20,354 bases of DNA from Coemansia sp. RSA 1804 (Eukaryota > Kickxellomycota > Kickxellomycetes > Kickxellales > Kickxellaceae), in NCBI GenBank assembly GCA_027578815.1, contig JANBTH010000336.1, forward strand, positions 1 through 20,354, given 5' to 3'. The position numbers and the translations under genes are program-made. This document shows positions 6,968-16,563 of this stretch, piece by piece (position 1 is the first letter of the stretch; each line of letters starts with the position of its first letter). A model generated the notes under the pieces. That model was not told the origin of the DNA, ran no database searches, and worked only from the letters and a program-made list of their open reading frames with translations.

Positions 6968-9877
6968 ATGCAACACAAGCGCAGAAGAATAGATCACACG
7001 CCTGAAGCGGCCGGCTGTCATTACGACTGGTCTGCAAGCGACAACATGTCAAACTGGTCAATAAGCTCACTAACAACCAACAGCTCGTCCAATAACATCA
7101 TTAGCATTCCCACGCCATCTCCCGACCAGAATGCACCAAGCTTTAGCTATGACATTGTTGCCAACAACAGCACCAACGGCAGCAGCAATGAGGAGACACT
7201 GGTTGAAAGTATCTCACTGGCAAACAACTCTTTTCCAAATGTTGGCAGTAAGCAGTGGAAAGAAGAGACGGTCAACATATACCAGCCAAGCTCTCCAACA
7301 CACGGTGTACGCAAAAGGTAAGCTACTCATTAATAGAAAAACAATGTTATTTTTGCAATTGCCAAGATGTTAATACTAAAATGACTATGTGGTTTGATAT
7401 TTATTTTCATTAGGCGCAGAGCGTCGGTTGGCGTTGAAGAAGACATTGACAAGCCTCAGCGTAAAATATTTAAATTCTGCAATCTATCTGCTAGCAAATT
7501 GCACGAAAGACGCAGTTCCGAGAAGAAAAACCACCACCATAGCAATTACAGTGATATCAGCAGCCACCATACTCCAGAGAAGCTTTACGAGTCATACAGA
7601 CCCAGTGGTTCTCCCACCAGAGTATCTGGATCTCGCGTAGCGGCCAATGTTAACTTTACCGATGCAGATGAAGCTGGAACATGTAGAGTTGACAAATCTC
7701 TTTTTTGCAAGGGATTCTGGGATGAGATTGGAAAAGCTGGTCGTATTTGCTTGCCACGTCGTTCTGGAAAGACTTGCAACCTGACACAGCTTTTGTTATT
7801 CTACAGCGTCTCTCCAGAGGAAGAATACTTGCATTCAGTGCCCGATAGGGTTATTGCCACAGATGATGCAAGCTTGGAGAGGTTTCAGGAGATGGATCTG
7901 GAGACTAGGTGTCGAATGAAGCGTGAGTACTTGTTTAAGAACTTTCTTCTCCATACAATGCATCCAGAGTTTTTCAGAGAGCACTTTATAAAGTACCCAG
8001 TGCTTCATATATTGTTTAGTGAGTGCAGAGGTACAACTCTTGGAGACTTTATCAATAACATCTCCAGTGCTCTCATTGATGGAGCTAGAGAGTGGTATTT
8101 AAAATGTGTGGAAAAAAACCCACTCCAAAACTCAGTTTCCTAGAAACATTATCACAATTTAAAAAAGTCTTGGGACAATGCGAAGAACTGGGGTATCTTC
8201 AAGAAGACAATGTTGTCTCGCAAAGGGCGTTAATTAATATGTTATTTAAAGCCATGTCAGAGCTTTTTTTTACGTGCTTTGGCCGCTATATTCTTCTGAT
8301 TGACGAGTACGATATTCCATTTATTACAATTCAACTGGCATCGTGGAGCAAAGAGAAAAAGCAGACAGCACAAGGAGTTCTTAAGCTCCTGTTTCAGAAA
8401 ATGTTAAAGGTAAGAAATCTATTATCTTATCTGCTTAATTATTCTATTACTAATGTGTAACATATTTGCTAACAACCAATTCAACTACTTTTAATTGTAG
8501 GACAACAAGTATCTTTTACGTGGTCTTCTCTTTGGAGTCTTTGAGATACCACTGACAGAGATGGAATCAGGCGCCAACAACATAAAGGACATCCGCATGG
8601 TTCCATGTGAGGAGAGCAATATACAGGGCAACATTCTGTCAACATCTCATCCACATTCAGGTAGTGGACTGGATGCGTTGACTGATTCGTTTTGGTTTAA
8701 TGTCAACGAAATAGAGCTTATGCTTGATAGCAATGCACAGCAATGTCCTCGGATTCTAGACCACAAGCCAGTTATTTTAAAGACTGTTCGCGACTGGTAC
8801 AATGGATACTATATTGGCCGATTCCGAGGAAAGTACAACCCATGGTCAGTGAGTTTGTTTATCGAGAGTCTTTGCAACCTTTTAAACAAAACGACAAGCA
8901 ACAAGGCAGACAACGTTAAAAGAATTGTCAACTCTGCAGCCAAAGCGTACTGGGTTACCACGGGCAGCACAAGTCTGATTGAAGCACAGATAGACAGACA
9001 CCGCGTACAGTTTATTCATCTTGCCAAACGTCTCCTGCGCAACTACAATCTGACCAAGGTCAAGAGACGTGACAGAAGACGTAGTAGATTACGCGAGTCC
9101 TTGCATGTTTCTCTTGTTTTGACTTGTCTCAGCTTGACCAGCTTTGACAACGACCAGTTCTCAGAACCCGGAATGCTTACGCTGCGTCTCTACGCCGGAT
9201 ACTCGACTCGTCATCTGTCAACATCGGTTTGCATCCCAAACCACGAGGTGTACCAGGTGTGGCTTCAGCTCTTTGCGCGTGCAGTTCTGGGCACTGAGCT
9301 TGCTGACAGCAGTACAAACAGCGAGCGTGGTGCATTACTAAGCGAGTTCTGGCAAGGAAGAACAGATCTCTTGCGTACACTTGCAACATCGTCGCATGGT
9401 GTTCTCAGCAACCACAAGGAGTACAAGGAAAAGGATTATGCCAACCATATAGCCAACACGATTATGGCGGTATCTCGCTTTGGCGTACTTACTCATCCTA
9501 AGCAAAAGTCTGTCAAGGTGTCGCATGTAATACCGATTAGGGAGAACCACGCGGGTGTTGGTCGCTGCGACTATACGATGCGACTATATAGCACTAGTAA
9601 CCAGCCAAATCAGTTTGGCGCAATCATCGAATTCAAGCTGATTCCTGATGCAAAGAGAGACAATGTTGACTTTCGCAGAGACCTTTCAGAACAAGCATTT
9701 GAACAGATAACAACCAAGAACTACGATTCTTGTCTTCTTGGCTGTTTGGAACGCATGGATATCGGTATGGCTATTGGAAACAACGCTGTCTATACAGTGT
9801 CAAGGCTCTACAAGCGTAGCAATATAGACGAACCCTGGCACGAGGTATCCTTATTGACAAGAGAAAGACGGCGTTAG
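6968..9877 (+). CDS. AAA-ATPase-like plus PD-(D/E)XK nuclease protein, frame broken at a -1 slippery site
   Basis: Exons 6968-7317, 7414-about 8119, 8119-8409 and 8501-9877; introns are GTAAGC..TTAG (96 nt) and GTAAGA..GTAG (91 nt, branch-like GCTAAC). Read through the frame break, the product is about 907 aa. The N-terminal 130 residues are Ser/Asn-rich and disordered, with basic clusters at HKRRR and at the exon 1/2 junction that look like nuclear localisation signals. An AAA-ATPase-like domain (PF09820 type) follows: Walker A PRRSGKT (7754-7774), Walker B LLIDEYD (8293-8313). The C-terminus is a PD-(D/E)XK nuclease domain (PF08011 type): GRCD (Asp codon 9569-9571), IIEFK (Glu 9629-9631, Lys 9635-9637) and a downstream EQ pair. 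The active sites look intact. The zero frame stops at TAG 8141-8143 (359 aa), and the next exon is in the -1 frame. Such proteins occur in bacteria and early-diverging fungi; the cellular role is unknown. Confidence 0.8.
8113..8119 (+). promoter_or_regulatory. Slippery heptamer A_AAA_AAC at the frame break (possible -1 frameshift site)
   Basis: In the zero frame the codons are GAA AAA AAC, so the heptamer has the X_XXY_YYZ phase required for tandem slippage. Stepping back one base after AAC moves translation into exactly the frame that carries the Walker B motif. The zero-frame stop lies 22 nt further on. A small perfect hairpin, GTTTC-CTA-GAAAC (8135-8147), begins 15 nt after the heptamer, farther away than the usual 5-9 nt, and is weak. 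An A7 run is also a common sequencing-error site. Confidence 0.4.
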
Positions 9878-10122
9878 AAATGTTTTATATATTATCTTTT
9901 TATTATATATTCTCAGATCCGATTATTTTAAACTATTTTAATAGTAAATCACTGATTGTCACAGTACAATTGCATAGTAGAAAACGATACGTTGTATTGA
10001 CTGTAAAATAGTTAAAGTCTTAAACACACATCGTGTCGAATGTGTGTTACTTGTTATATACAAAAATTGGAAATTGCGAAACGTGAAAATATGAAAATTT
10101 AAAATGAAAATCATAAAAGCTA
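9878..10122. other. Convergent 3' intergenic spacer with inverted repeat
   Basis: AT-rich spacer between two convergent genes, presumably holding both polyadenylation regions. It contains a perfect 9-bp inverted repeat, AACACACAT (10023-10031) and ATGTGTGTT (10040-10048), around an 8-nt loop. Confidence 0.5.
10023..10048. repeat. 9-bp perfect inverted repeat between convergent genes
   Basis: The arms AACACACAT and ATGTGTGTT flank an 8-nt loop. It sits where the 3' ends of the ATPase/nuclease and acyltransferase-like transcripts should meet, so it could form a hairpin in either RNA. Confidence 0.6.
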
Positions 10123-11628
10123 TCAGATACATCTGTACTTGTCAACTGGTTCCATCCACATGGAATTTTGACGAACGTGGACTGCCACGTCTGGGGCAAG
10201 CTTGAGTTCAACTTCGTAGCCGCCTGTTTTTGGGTTAGAAGGCATTATAAAGGCTACGTCATTGTACGCATGGGGTGCATGGCGCACTAGTTCTGGCGCG
10301 CCAGACCCAAAGTCAACCTCATAATGTGCGAACCTAGAATGGTTGCTTGCTTGGAAGCCATTTGCGTTCTTGGAGCCCAAAGACAGGTTATACAGGTAGT
10401 TGCTTGGCGACTTTTCCATCAAATAGCCGACTTTCGCATAGTATCTTGCATGGTAATCCGAAGCATTCTGGTCAAGACCGTTCACCAGCTCGTATAGCAG
10501 GGTGTTATCGAGGTCCTTCTTCTGAAGCATATTGTTTGAAAAGGAAGCACTCGTCGCATACCCCAAATTCCCCATATAGTCTATAGCCTCAATAGAGGGT
10601 ACACGTGGACGCATGTTTATGCTAGTAGTCACTTTGAAAGTAGTTTTCTCGTCTATACTGCGGTCAAAGAGTGAGCGGAAAACGGCAAGGAATGGCCTGT
10701 TGAACCACCAGTCGTCATTTGCTTTCTTCTTTGCCTGCGCAATAACGATGACCAGGTACGCAGTGATTATATTGTTGATAGTGAAATTTTCATTCGATGC
10801 CCCAGCCTTCTGTAAACGAAGGCGAAAAGCCTCGATTGCCTCTGAAGGAATGTGGAAGAAGCAGCAGGTGTAGTCAGTTGGCTCATACCACTTTTTAATC
10901 AGCAAGCCACGCCTTTCTGGCGACATCCACGCCAGCCATCTGCTAACAGTACTTTCAGCAGACAGACTCTTAGCATCTACAGTGTTCTGATGGAAGGTTT
11001 CGTCGGAGCGCATGGCGGCAGTGAACTTGCGATTGTAGATGAACTCAGATATGGCAAGTGGTTCCCTTTTGTCGTCTTGGGGCTGTTGCATCCATCTAGC
11101 AACCTCGGCCCAAAGATTCATAAAATGAACAAAGCCGTATCCGTCAGTAATGCAATTACCGATGCTGGCGTACAAAAGCACACCGGTATTGTTTTTGAAG
11201 CGGAGGATATGGAAGCTTGCTGGCTTTATCTTTCCACCAGATAGCTTGATTGGGACTGGAACACCATACGTGCCATACAAGTCAATTGGAAGCTTCTTGA
11301 TGTCAAACCCAGCCTTCTCCATGTCTGAATAGCTCAGGTCGCAAGCAGTGTCTGTGTAGACGGGCATGTTTAGATTGTTCTTGTCTATGTCAACGTACAT
11401 ACGACTGGACTTGTCGGTTTTTATGTGGCCGGCAAGGATTGGAAACTCCTGCAGTGCCCTGTAAAAAGCACTGTCTAGTATCTTGGGTGGCATAAACTCA
11501 TTGCTTGAAGAGCCGGGGGAGTCGTTCTTGTACCAGTATCCCAGAGCAATGGTTTTGACTGAATTCGCAGTGTCATAGCCATCAAGATATATAACCTGGG
11601 AGCTTACCGAGCTAGTAAATGAATCCAT
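10123..11628 (-). CDS. BAHD-type acyltransferase-like protein with His-to-Asn change in the HxxxD motif
   Basis: A 501-aa single-exon gene of the PF02458 transferase superfamily (BAHD acyl-CoA transferases of plants and fungi). Family marks in order: EFPILAG near residue 61 (the usual start of the acceptor region), the catalytic-motif position at 158-163, TSINMRPRVP at 335-344, the YMGN block at 351-354, and DFGSG at 439-443 (canonical DFGWG). The length is normal for the family. Where the family has HxxxDG, this protein reads NCITDG: the general-base histidine is Asn158, while Asp162 and Gly163 are kept. In known BAHD enzymes that histidine deprotonates the acceptor, so this protein may be inactive, use another base, or act as a binding protein. 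There is no signal peptide, so it is probably cytosolic. The start at 11626-11628 is the first ATG and the N-terminus aligns with the family. Neighbours give no pathway clue. Confidence 0.85.
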   Translation of the reverse strand: MDSFTSSVSSQVIYLDGYDTANSVKTIALGYWYKNDSPGSSSNEFMPPKILDSAFYRALQEFPILAGHIKTDKSSRMYVDIDKNNLNMPVYTDTACDLSYSDMEKAGFDIKKLPIDLYGTYGVPVPIKLSGGKIKPASFHILRFKNNTGVLLYASIGNCITDGYGFVHFMNLWAEVARWMQQPQDDKREPLAISEFIYNRKFTAAMRSDETFHQNTVDAKSLSAESTVSRWLAWMSPERRGLLIKKWYEPTDYTCCFFHIPSEAIEAFRLRLQKAGASNENFTINNIITAYLVIVIAQAKKKANDDWWFNRPFLAVFRSLFDRSIDEKTTFKVTTSINMRPRVPSIEAIDYMGNLGYATSASFSNNMLQKKDLDNTLLYELVNGLDQNASDYHARYYAKVGYLMEKSPSNYLYNLSLGSKNANGFQASNHSRFAHYEVDFGSGAPELVRHAPHAYNDVAFIMPSNPKTGGYEVELKLAPDVAVHVRQNSMWMEPVDKYRCI

Positions 11629-12364
11629 TTTTCTTGTAGAAACGTTTTTTATTATTTGACAAATAGCAAGAAATAGATAGCAATATGGATGGTAGAATAA
11701 AATTCCAAAGAAGAGCAGTTGCAGCTGAAGCCAGTGTGTGTGTTTTTAATATATCAAGCTTTTATCTTTCAATAGGTGTTAATGAGATTTCTTGTTAGAC
11801 AAACACGTAGAAACGAATTTCCCAAACGTTTATGGATGGGGCGGGAGAAAACAAAAACCGTAAGGAAACCGCATACATCCGAGTTTCGTGCAAAGACGAT
11901 ACAAAGAAAGTCGAAGTAAATTAGATAAAAGCAAAAAAACAGACTTTAAATTTTTATCACATATATCGGAAACATTCTTAGTTGAGAATTTGTTTGCAGA
12001 TTTGTCCACAGCCTTAACATTTTCCTTTATCCTTCCATTCCCAATTCCTTAATAGTTAGGGTAGGGAGAACTGTAAGAGATAATTCCGAAAATTAGCAAA
12101 GTAGACTGGTTTCTTTGCCTACTTTTTTTTATTTACTTGTTAGGTTGAATATATTATTTATACAACACAGCTCTCCCAACACGGTAGTAGCATTTTAACA
12201 TGCCACACTAGCCGTAGAAAGAGCGAGAAAGGGGAAGAAAGAAAGAAAGAAGAGAGTGCAAGAAAACACTATAAATATATAAAAACGGACGGGAAGAAAA
12301 TGTCACGCACACACTGCCCAACCTATTTACTATTCCCAACGAGTATTTCTCCTCTTTTGAATCC
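11629..12364. other. Intergenic: promoter of acyltransferase-like gene and 3' flank of arrestin gene
   Basis: 736 nt, AT-rich, both neighbours on the minus strand. The right-hand part (12200-12364) is the 3' flank of the arrestin gene and includes A/G-rich simple sequence (12215-12260). The left part should hold the acyltransferase-like gene's promoter. No open frame or RNA gene is supported. Confidence 0.45.
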
Positions 12365-14521
12365 TCAATTGAAAACCAGCGCAGGAGAAGATGAAGGAGG
12401 AGGGGGTCCACGGACACCATCGGCATTTGGCAACGAGACATCGGGATGTGGCGAAGGCGACTGCTTGTGGTCGCGAAGAAGGGCCTCTGGCGGAGGTTTA
12501 ATAACAGCACGAGCAGGATACGGCATTCTGCTAGTCTGTAGATTATCTCTTCCTAGGCTATCAGGAATATTCAGGAGGTATCTGTTAGAACCACCACCGC
12601 CGGGTGATGCCCCAAGTAACGGATCCTGCGAATTATATAGTCCGTCTCTGTTGTAGTCGGAGGATTGGTGTGCTGTGGCAGCGGTGGAGGTGGAAGGCGT
12701 AGCACTGCTGGATCGAGGATTCACAGAACCGCTGCTCCCTTGGTCGCAGAGCAGATCGCGGACTCTCGCTGAAGAAGGAGGCGGAGGAGTCGAGGGGCTG
12801 CAGTAGCTGATTGGACGCTGTTTGTTCAAATCCTCGCAATCCGGCGCATTGTCCTCGCGACTGTTGTTCCTGCTGTGGCTGTGGCCGTGGCTGTGGCTGT
12901 GGCTGTGAGTATGGCGGTGGCGATGATGTGTGGCAGACGATGTCGAAGAGGCGCGGGTATGAAAAATGGACCGCACCTTGTCGGCAGAGATTTTGGCACC
13001 CGCAAGGAGGTCGTGGAGAGAAGGTTGTTTTGACGAGGTGCTTGCGCGACGACCAGTTCCGCCGGATCGCAAGCACTTGTGGTCCTCAAGGGCGTCGTTG
13101 GCGGTATCTGTGGTGTTGACTGGCGACAGCCGCAGTGGTGCTTCCTGGTCGATGGCAGCCTGCGGGAGATTGAGCGGCGGATCGTGGACCGTTTCAGACG
13201 ACGACGACGAAAGTGCATTGTCGGAGGACGACATTTGGCCGGCAGCGCCAGTAGGCTGTAGCGGTGGCGTGGAGTCGGGCGAAGCCAGATAGAACTGCGA
13301 GCCGCTACGGTGTAAGGGGCCAGGGAAGCCGCCAACCAGCGTGCCTGGTCCAACCACATCAGACGGCGAGGATGCAGCAGCCGGCGTATCGCCGGCATCG
13401 CTGGCATCGCGATTCGACGGGTGCGGACGGGAGGACCGTCGGCGCACAACAGCGTCGTAGGCAGGCGGCAGCGTGTTCGACCGCATCAGCACGGTGCCGC
13501 AGCCAGGCCCGGCAAGCGAGGGCTCGTACCGCGGCAGAATCGACGACTCGTCGCGCGCGCTGACTGGCATAATGGACACGGGCACGGCAATAAAGATGCT
13601 GTGGATCAGCATATTGGTGTCTCTGACCTTGATCAGAAACTTGATTCGATGGCGGACCTCAATAAGATCAGTCAGAACGTCGTACTGGATGGCGCCGTAG
13701 GCTTCGGGCACCGACAGCGGAATCTGCACGCTGGTAGCGTCAACCAGATCCATGCAGTCGGCTGCCATGCGCGGCGCTACGCCACAGCAGCCAGTCGGGC
13801 CAATGTAGTTCTCGTTACGCGCCACCACACGCGAGAACCGGTGCAGCGGATCGCCCGAGGAGCTGTAGTACCGCGTGTACTCCTTGATCAGCACGCCCAC
13901 GGCCACCAGCTTCATGCCCTTGATTCGCGGCTCCAGCTCAAAGCGGGTGGTAAATACCTCGCCATCCTTCAGCGACCGCGACGGCACCGACACGCGGTAC
14001 TCCAGCTGGCGGTTCCACTCGCCCGTGGTCTCGATACTCTCCATCAGCGCCAGCGCCCACGGCGCCCCCGACACCGGGCCCCGCTTAACCGGAATCTCCT
14101 GGCTCGCCGTCAGATTGGCATGGAACGCCGTGCGCTCCAGCGCCGCCTGCAGCTGGTACTGCACTCTCCCAAGCGCCGTGACGATCGTCTCGGGGTTGTC
14201 GCCGGCCAGCAGAAAGTCGAATCGGAATGTTTTGCTCTGCGCCCACGTGACCGGCGGCCGCTGAGGCTCCAGAAACACCCACTCGCGCCGGACGATCTCG
14301 CGATGCTCGTCGCGCGCCACGCCGCTGGGCACGATGTTCTGGTTCAGCGTTGTGTCCACGCGCCCGGTAAATACCAGCCGCAGCGACCGCACGCGTATGG
14401 GCTCGTTCACGTGCACTACCAGCCGTCCGCTCAGCAGCGATGCCGACGCCTCGTCAAACGACCCGCGTACCAGCAGCTCGGGCTTGTCTAGCGTGAGCTC
14501 CAGATACGGCCCCGAACGCAT
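12365..14521 (-). CDS. Alpha-arrestin (arrestin-related trafficking adaptor)
   Basis: A 718-aa single-exon gene. Residues 1-145 match an arrestin N-domain (opening LELTLDKPELLVRG, then LRLVFTGRVDT and KTFRFDFLLAGDNPETI), and 170-320 match an arrestin C-domain (EYRVSVPSRSLKDGEVF, IKFLIKVRDTN, HSIFIAVPVSI). Downstream is the PPxY motif PPAY at 352-355, preceded by a second possible motif, LPRY (329-332). PPxY recruits Nedd4/Rsp5-type WW-domain ubiquitin ligases; the family links those ligases to plasma-membrane transporters and receptors for ubiquitination and endocytosis. The remaining 360 residues are disordered and rich in Ser and Pro, with a His/Ser tract near residue 550 and a poly-Pro C-terminus. 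The arrestin-domain half is markedly GC-rich at third positions, which creates long open antisense frames. The ATG at 14519-14521 begins the arrestin fold directly. Confidence 0.9.
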   Translation of the reverse strand: MRSGPYLELTLDKPELLVRGSFDEASASLLSGRLVVHVNEPIRVRSLRLVFTGRVDTTLNQNIVPSGVARDEHREIVRREWVFLEPQRPPVTWAQSKTFRFDFLLAGDNPETIVTALGRVQYQLQAALERTAFHANLTASQEIPVKRGPVSGAPWALALMESIETTGEWNRQLEYRVSVPSRSLKDGEVFTTRFELEPRIKGMKLVAVGVLIKEYTRYYSSSGDPLHRFSRVVARNENYIGPTGCCGVAPRMAADCMDLVDATSVQIPLSVPEAYGAIQYDVLTDLIEVRHRIKFLIKVRDTNMLIHSIFIAVPVSIMPVSARDESSILPRYEPSLAGPGCGTVLMRSNTLPPAYDAVVRRRSSRPHPSNRDASDAGDTPAAASSPSDVVGPGTLVGGFPGPLHRSGSQFYLASPDSTPPLQPTGAAGQMSSSDNALSSSSSETVHDPPLNLPQAAIDQEAPLRLSPVNTTDTANDALEDHKCLRSGGTGRRASTSSKQPSLHDLLAGAKISADKVRSIFHTRASSTSSATHHRHRHTHSHSHSHGHSHSRNNSREDNAPDCEDLNKQRPISYCSPSTPPPPSSARVRDLLCDQGSSGSVNPRSSSATPSTSTAATAHQSSDYNRDGLYNSQDPLLGASPGGGGSNRYLLNIPDSLGRDNLQTSRMPYPARAVIKPPPEALLRDHKQSPSPHPDVSLPNADGVRGPPPPSSSPALVFN

Positions 14522-14620
14522 CCTTCCTTTATTCTTTTCTGAGCAGAGGTTTTCTCTGTGCTGAGAGCAGGCGGCAAAACTAGTCTTCTATGTACAGGGC
14601 CGACAGCAAGAGATGTGCAA

Positions 14621-14655
14621 AGTAGTAGTAGTAGTAGTAGTAGTAGAAGTAGTAA
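14621..14655. repeat. AGT/GTA trinucleotide microsatellite
   Basis: About eleven tandem AGT units, with one AGA interruption and an AAT at the end, located about 100 nt upstream of the arrestin start codon. On the transcribed strand it would read as an ACT/CTA repeat in the leader or proximal promoter. Confidence 0.8.
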
Positions 14656-15094
14656 TAAACAGGATAAACGTGCGCTCAAAATGTGTACAGGGTTACAACG
14701 GGAATAAAAAAAAGATAGGGAGGGAAAAGAGCAAGGGGAATTCCATTCATTCAGGCCCGTCAATCGTCCTGTGTGGCTAGGAAGAAAAAAAATAGAAAAG
14801 TCACACTCCTTTTTTCTCCTCAACGACCCAGTGTGTGCTTTTTATGTTGGGGAGGCGGGAATGGGAACCAAGTAGGTTTGAAAAGAGAAACGAAAGAGGG
14901 AAAAAATAATGATGTAATATAAGAAAGATAGAGTGAAGAAAAAAGAAACAAGTTTGGGAAATAGGAAAAATAAGGGTGGAAAAATACGTCGCCTGTGTAG
15001 CAGTATTCGCAAAAAATATGCAGAAAATCTTGGCATACGAGATAAAAAAAATTAACACTATTCTTGCGGAGAAAAGGAAAAAAATAGACAAAAA

Positions 15095-15121
15095 ATTCTT
15101 TAGAGAATCCGCATAATGCGG
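15095..15121. repeat. Two abutting perfect hairpins
   Basis: ATTCT-TTAG-AGAAT (15095-15108) is followed without a gap by CCGCA-TAA-TGCGG (15109-15121). Both stems are perfect 5-bp repeats; the second is GC-rich in an otherwise A-rich stretch. They lie about 575 nt upstream of the arrestin start. No known element is recognised. Confidence 0.5.
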
Positions 15122-16563
15122 GATAGTATTGAATGACAAACAAGACCCATCCTTATTTAAGGAATTCCAGCTCTCCCTTGCATCCGTTTTTATGTCTTTA
15201 TTCTTGTTTCAATCGCATCAGAAAAAAAAGTAAACATGTGTGATTTTTTTTGTTCTCGTTCTAGCTGATTCTGAAAGAAGTATCTGACAGACGTTCGAAC
15301 TCAAGAGTTGCTTTTCTTGTTTCCATAGAACAAAAAACCAACCCTGTTGTTTTCCATATTCCTTGTTCTTGGAATTCCATTGTTTTTCTCTTGATGTTCA
15401 CGTGGCTGTCTGAATGGAAGAGCCAAAAAAGAAGAAAATGTTTAAATTTCTTCTCTTGCTTTACCCGTCCTGGATCCCGCGCACCTTTGTCTACTCCAGT
15501 CGCGTACATCTCAGGGAATGCTAGTTCTACAGCCTACGCAGTTTACAATACCTTTTTTTCTATCGCTTTGTTGTTGTTGTTGTTTCCTTGTCTGGACATC
15601 ACCCGATTATGCCATACCATTATGTTGACCAAATAAAGAGTGAGGGCTATGTTTTTTAGTCATTCTCTTAGCATAAATGATTTAATATTAGCATTGTTTT
15701 AACAACCTCTTCTTATTTGTTTTCCATCTCCTATTCGTGATCGAATGACCCTTTTATTTATTTTGGTGGCTTTTCCCGCTGTTGTATTTATGACTAATTC
15801 TCCTTTTTAGCTTTTTGTATTCTACAACACATGTATGTTTTTCTTCAATTATAACTAGAATAGCGGAATTGTCTTTTTCCATTCGGTGTTGTATTGTGAT
15901 TGATTACATGCGTTCAGGTGTTGGATTTCATTCATGTCGTTTGTAGGGACGAAGAGTATTTGTAATTGAAAATATATAGAGATGAAAAGGTGAATTAATA
16001 ATAAAAACCTTGTTTAATATTTAAAAAATTACTTGTTGCCTCTCTATACTACATCGTGCCCAACCCAACGCATGCCTGTTTTTTGTTATTATCGGTCTTG
16101 GTATTTGGTGGGCTAGAACCTTGACTGAGGTAAGAGGGGGTTGGAAATCAGCATGAAATTTGAAGTTATCGCATATATGGCTGGATTCAATTAGCAAACA
16201 AACAAAACAAACAAACAAACCATACCACAGCGCCACCTTTACCACCAATTCATTCATTTTTCTTTCTCCCTCTAACCTCTCCCTCTCTTTTTCTTGAATT
16301 TACTCTGTCCTTCTCAGAACCAACTCAGAAAGCAATTGAAAGGCAGAAACATCAAAAATAAATAAACAATGTTAGGACATTATTACATTATAACATTCAC
16401 TTTCAAAGACATCACTCAGAGATGAGAAAAGAGATCAGATAAAACCAACTAACTCTAGCGGAAAGACACCAAAAAAGGATCCTTGGCAAGCAACGTTACT
16501 TTGTTGTTGTTACTGACAAATATCTTTTTTCTATTCTATTTTATTCTATTCTTTCTCTATTAC

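Larger units (their letters stand above)
14522..16563. other. Intergenic region (2 kb): arrestin promoter/leader and Ras-GAP 3' flank
   Basis: Both flanking genes are on the minus strand. Positions 14700-15090 are strongly A/G-rich on the plus strand, that is C/T-rich on the arrestin coding strand. The stretch contains an AGT/GTA triplet repeat and two abutting hairpins, listed separately. Positions 15200-16020 are AT-rich with a TTG repeat near 15570-15586. Positions 16195-16220 hold an AAAC-type simple repeat. The longest open frames (15261-15509 minus, 16021-16257 minus) show no recognisable domain. No gene is supported. Confidence 0.5.

Noticed and set aside
8031..8143. An intron GTACAA..CCTAG that would repair the frame in the ATPase/nuclease gene
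   Set aside because: The length does restore the frame, but the donor is weak and it would remove the segment between the two ATPase motifs that fits the family pattern; the A7 run explains the break more simply.
13421..14491. A 356-codon plus-strand open frame antisense to the arrestin gene, rich in Arg and His
   Set aside because: It mirrors the GC-rich third positions of a clearly real arrestin domain, has no recognisable fold and has biased composition typical of an antisense shadow.
15285..15305. GTTCGAAC motif resembling a tRNA T-loop / B box
   Set aside because: No A box, acceptor stem or anticodon arm could be folded around it.
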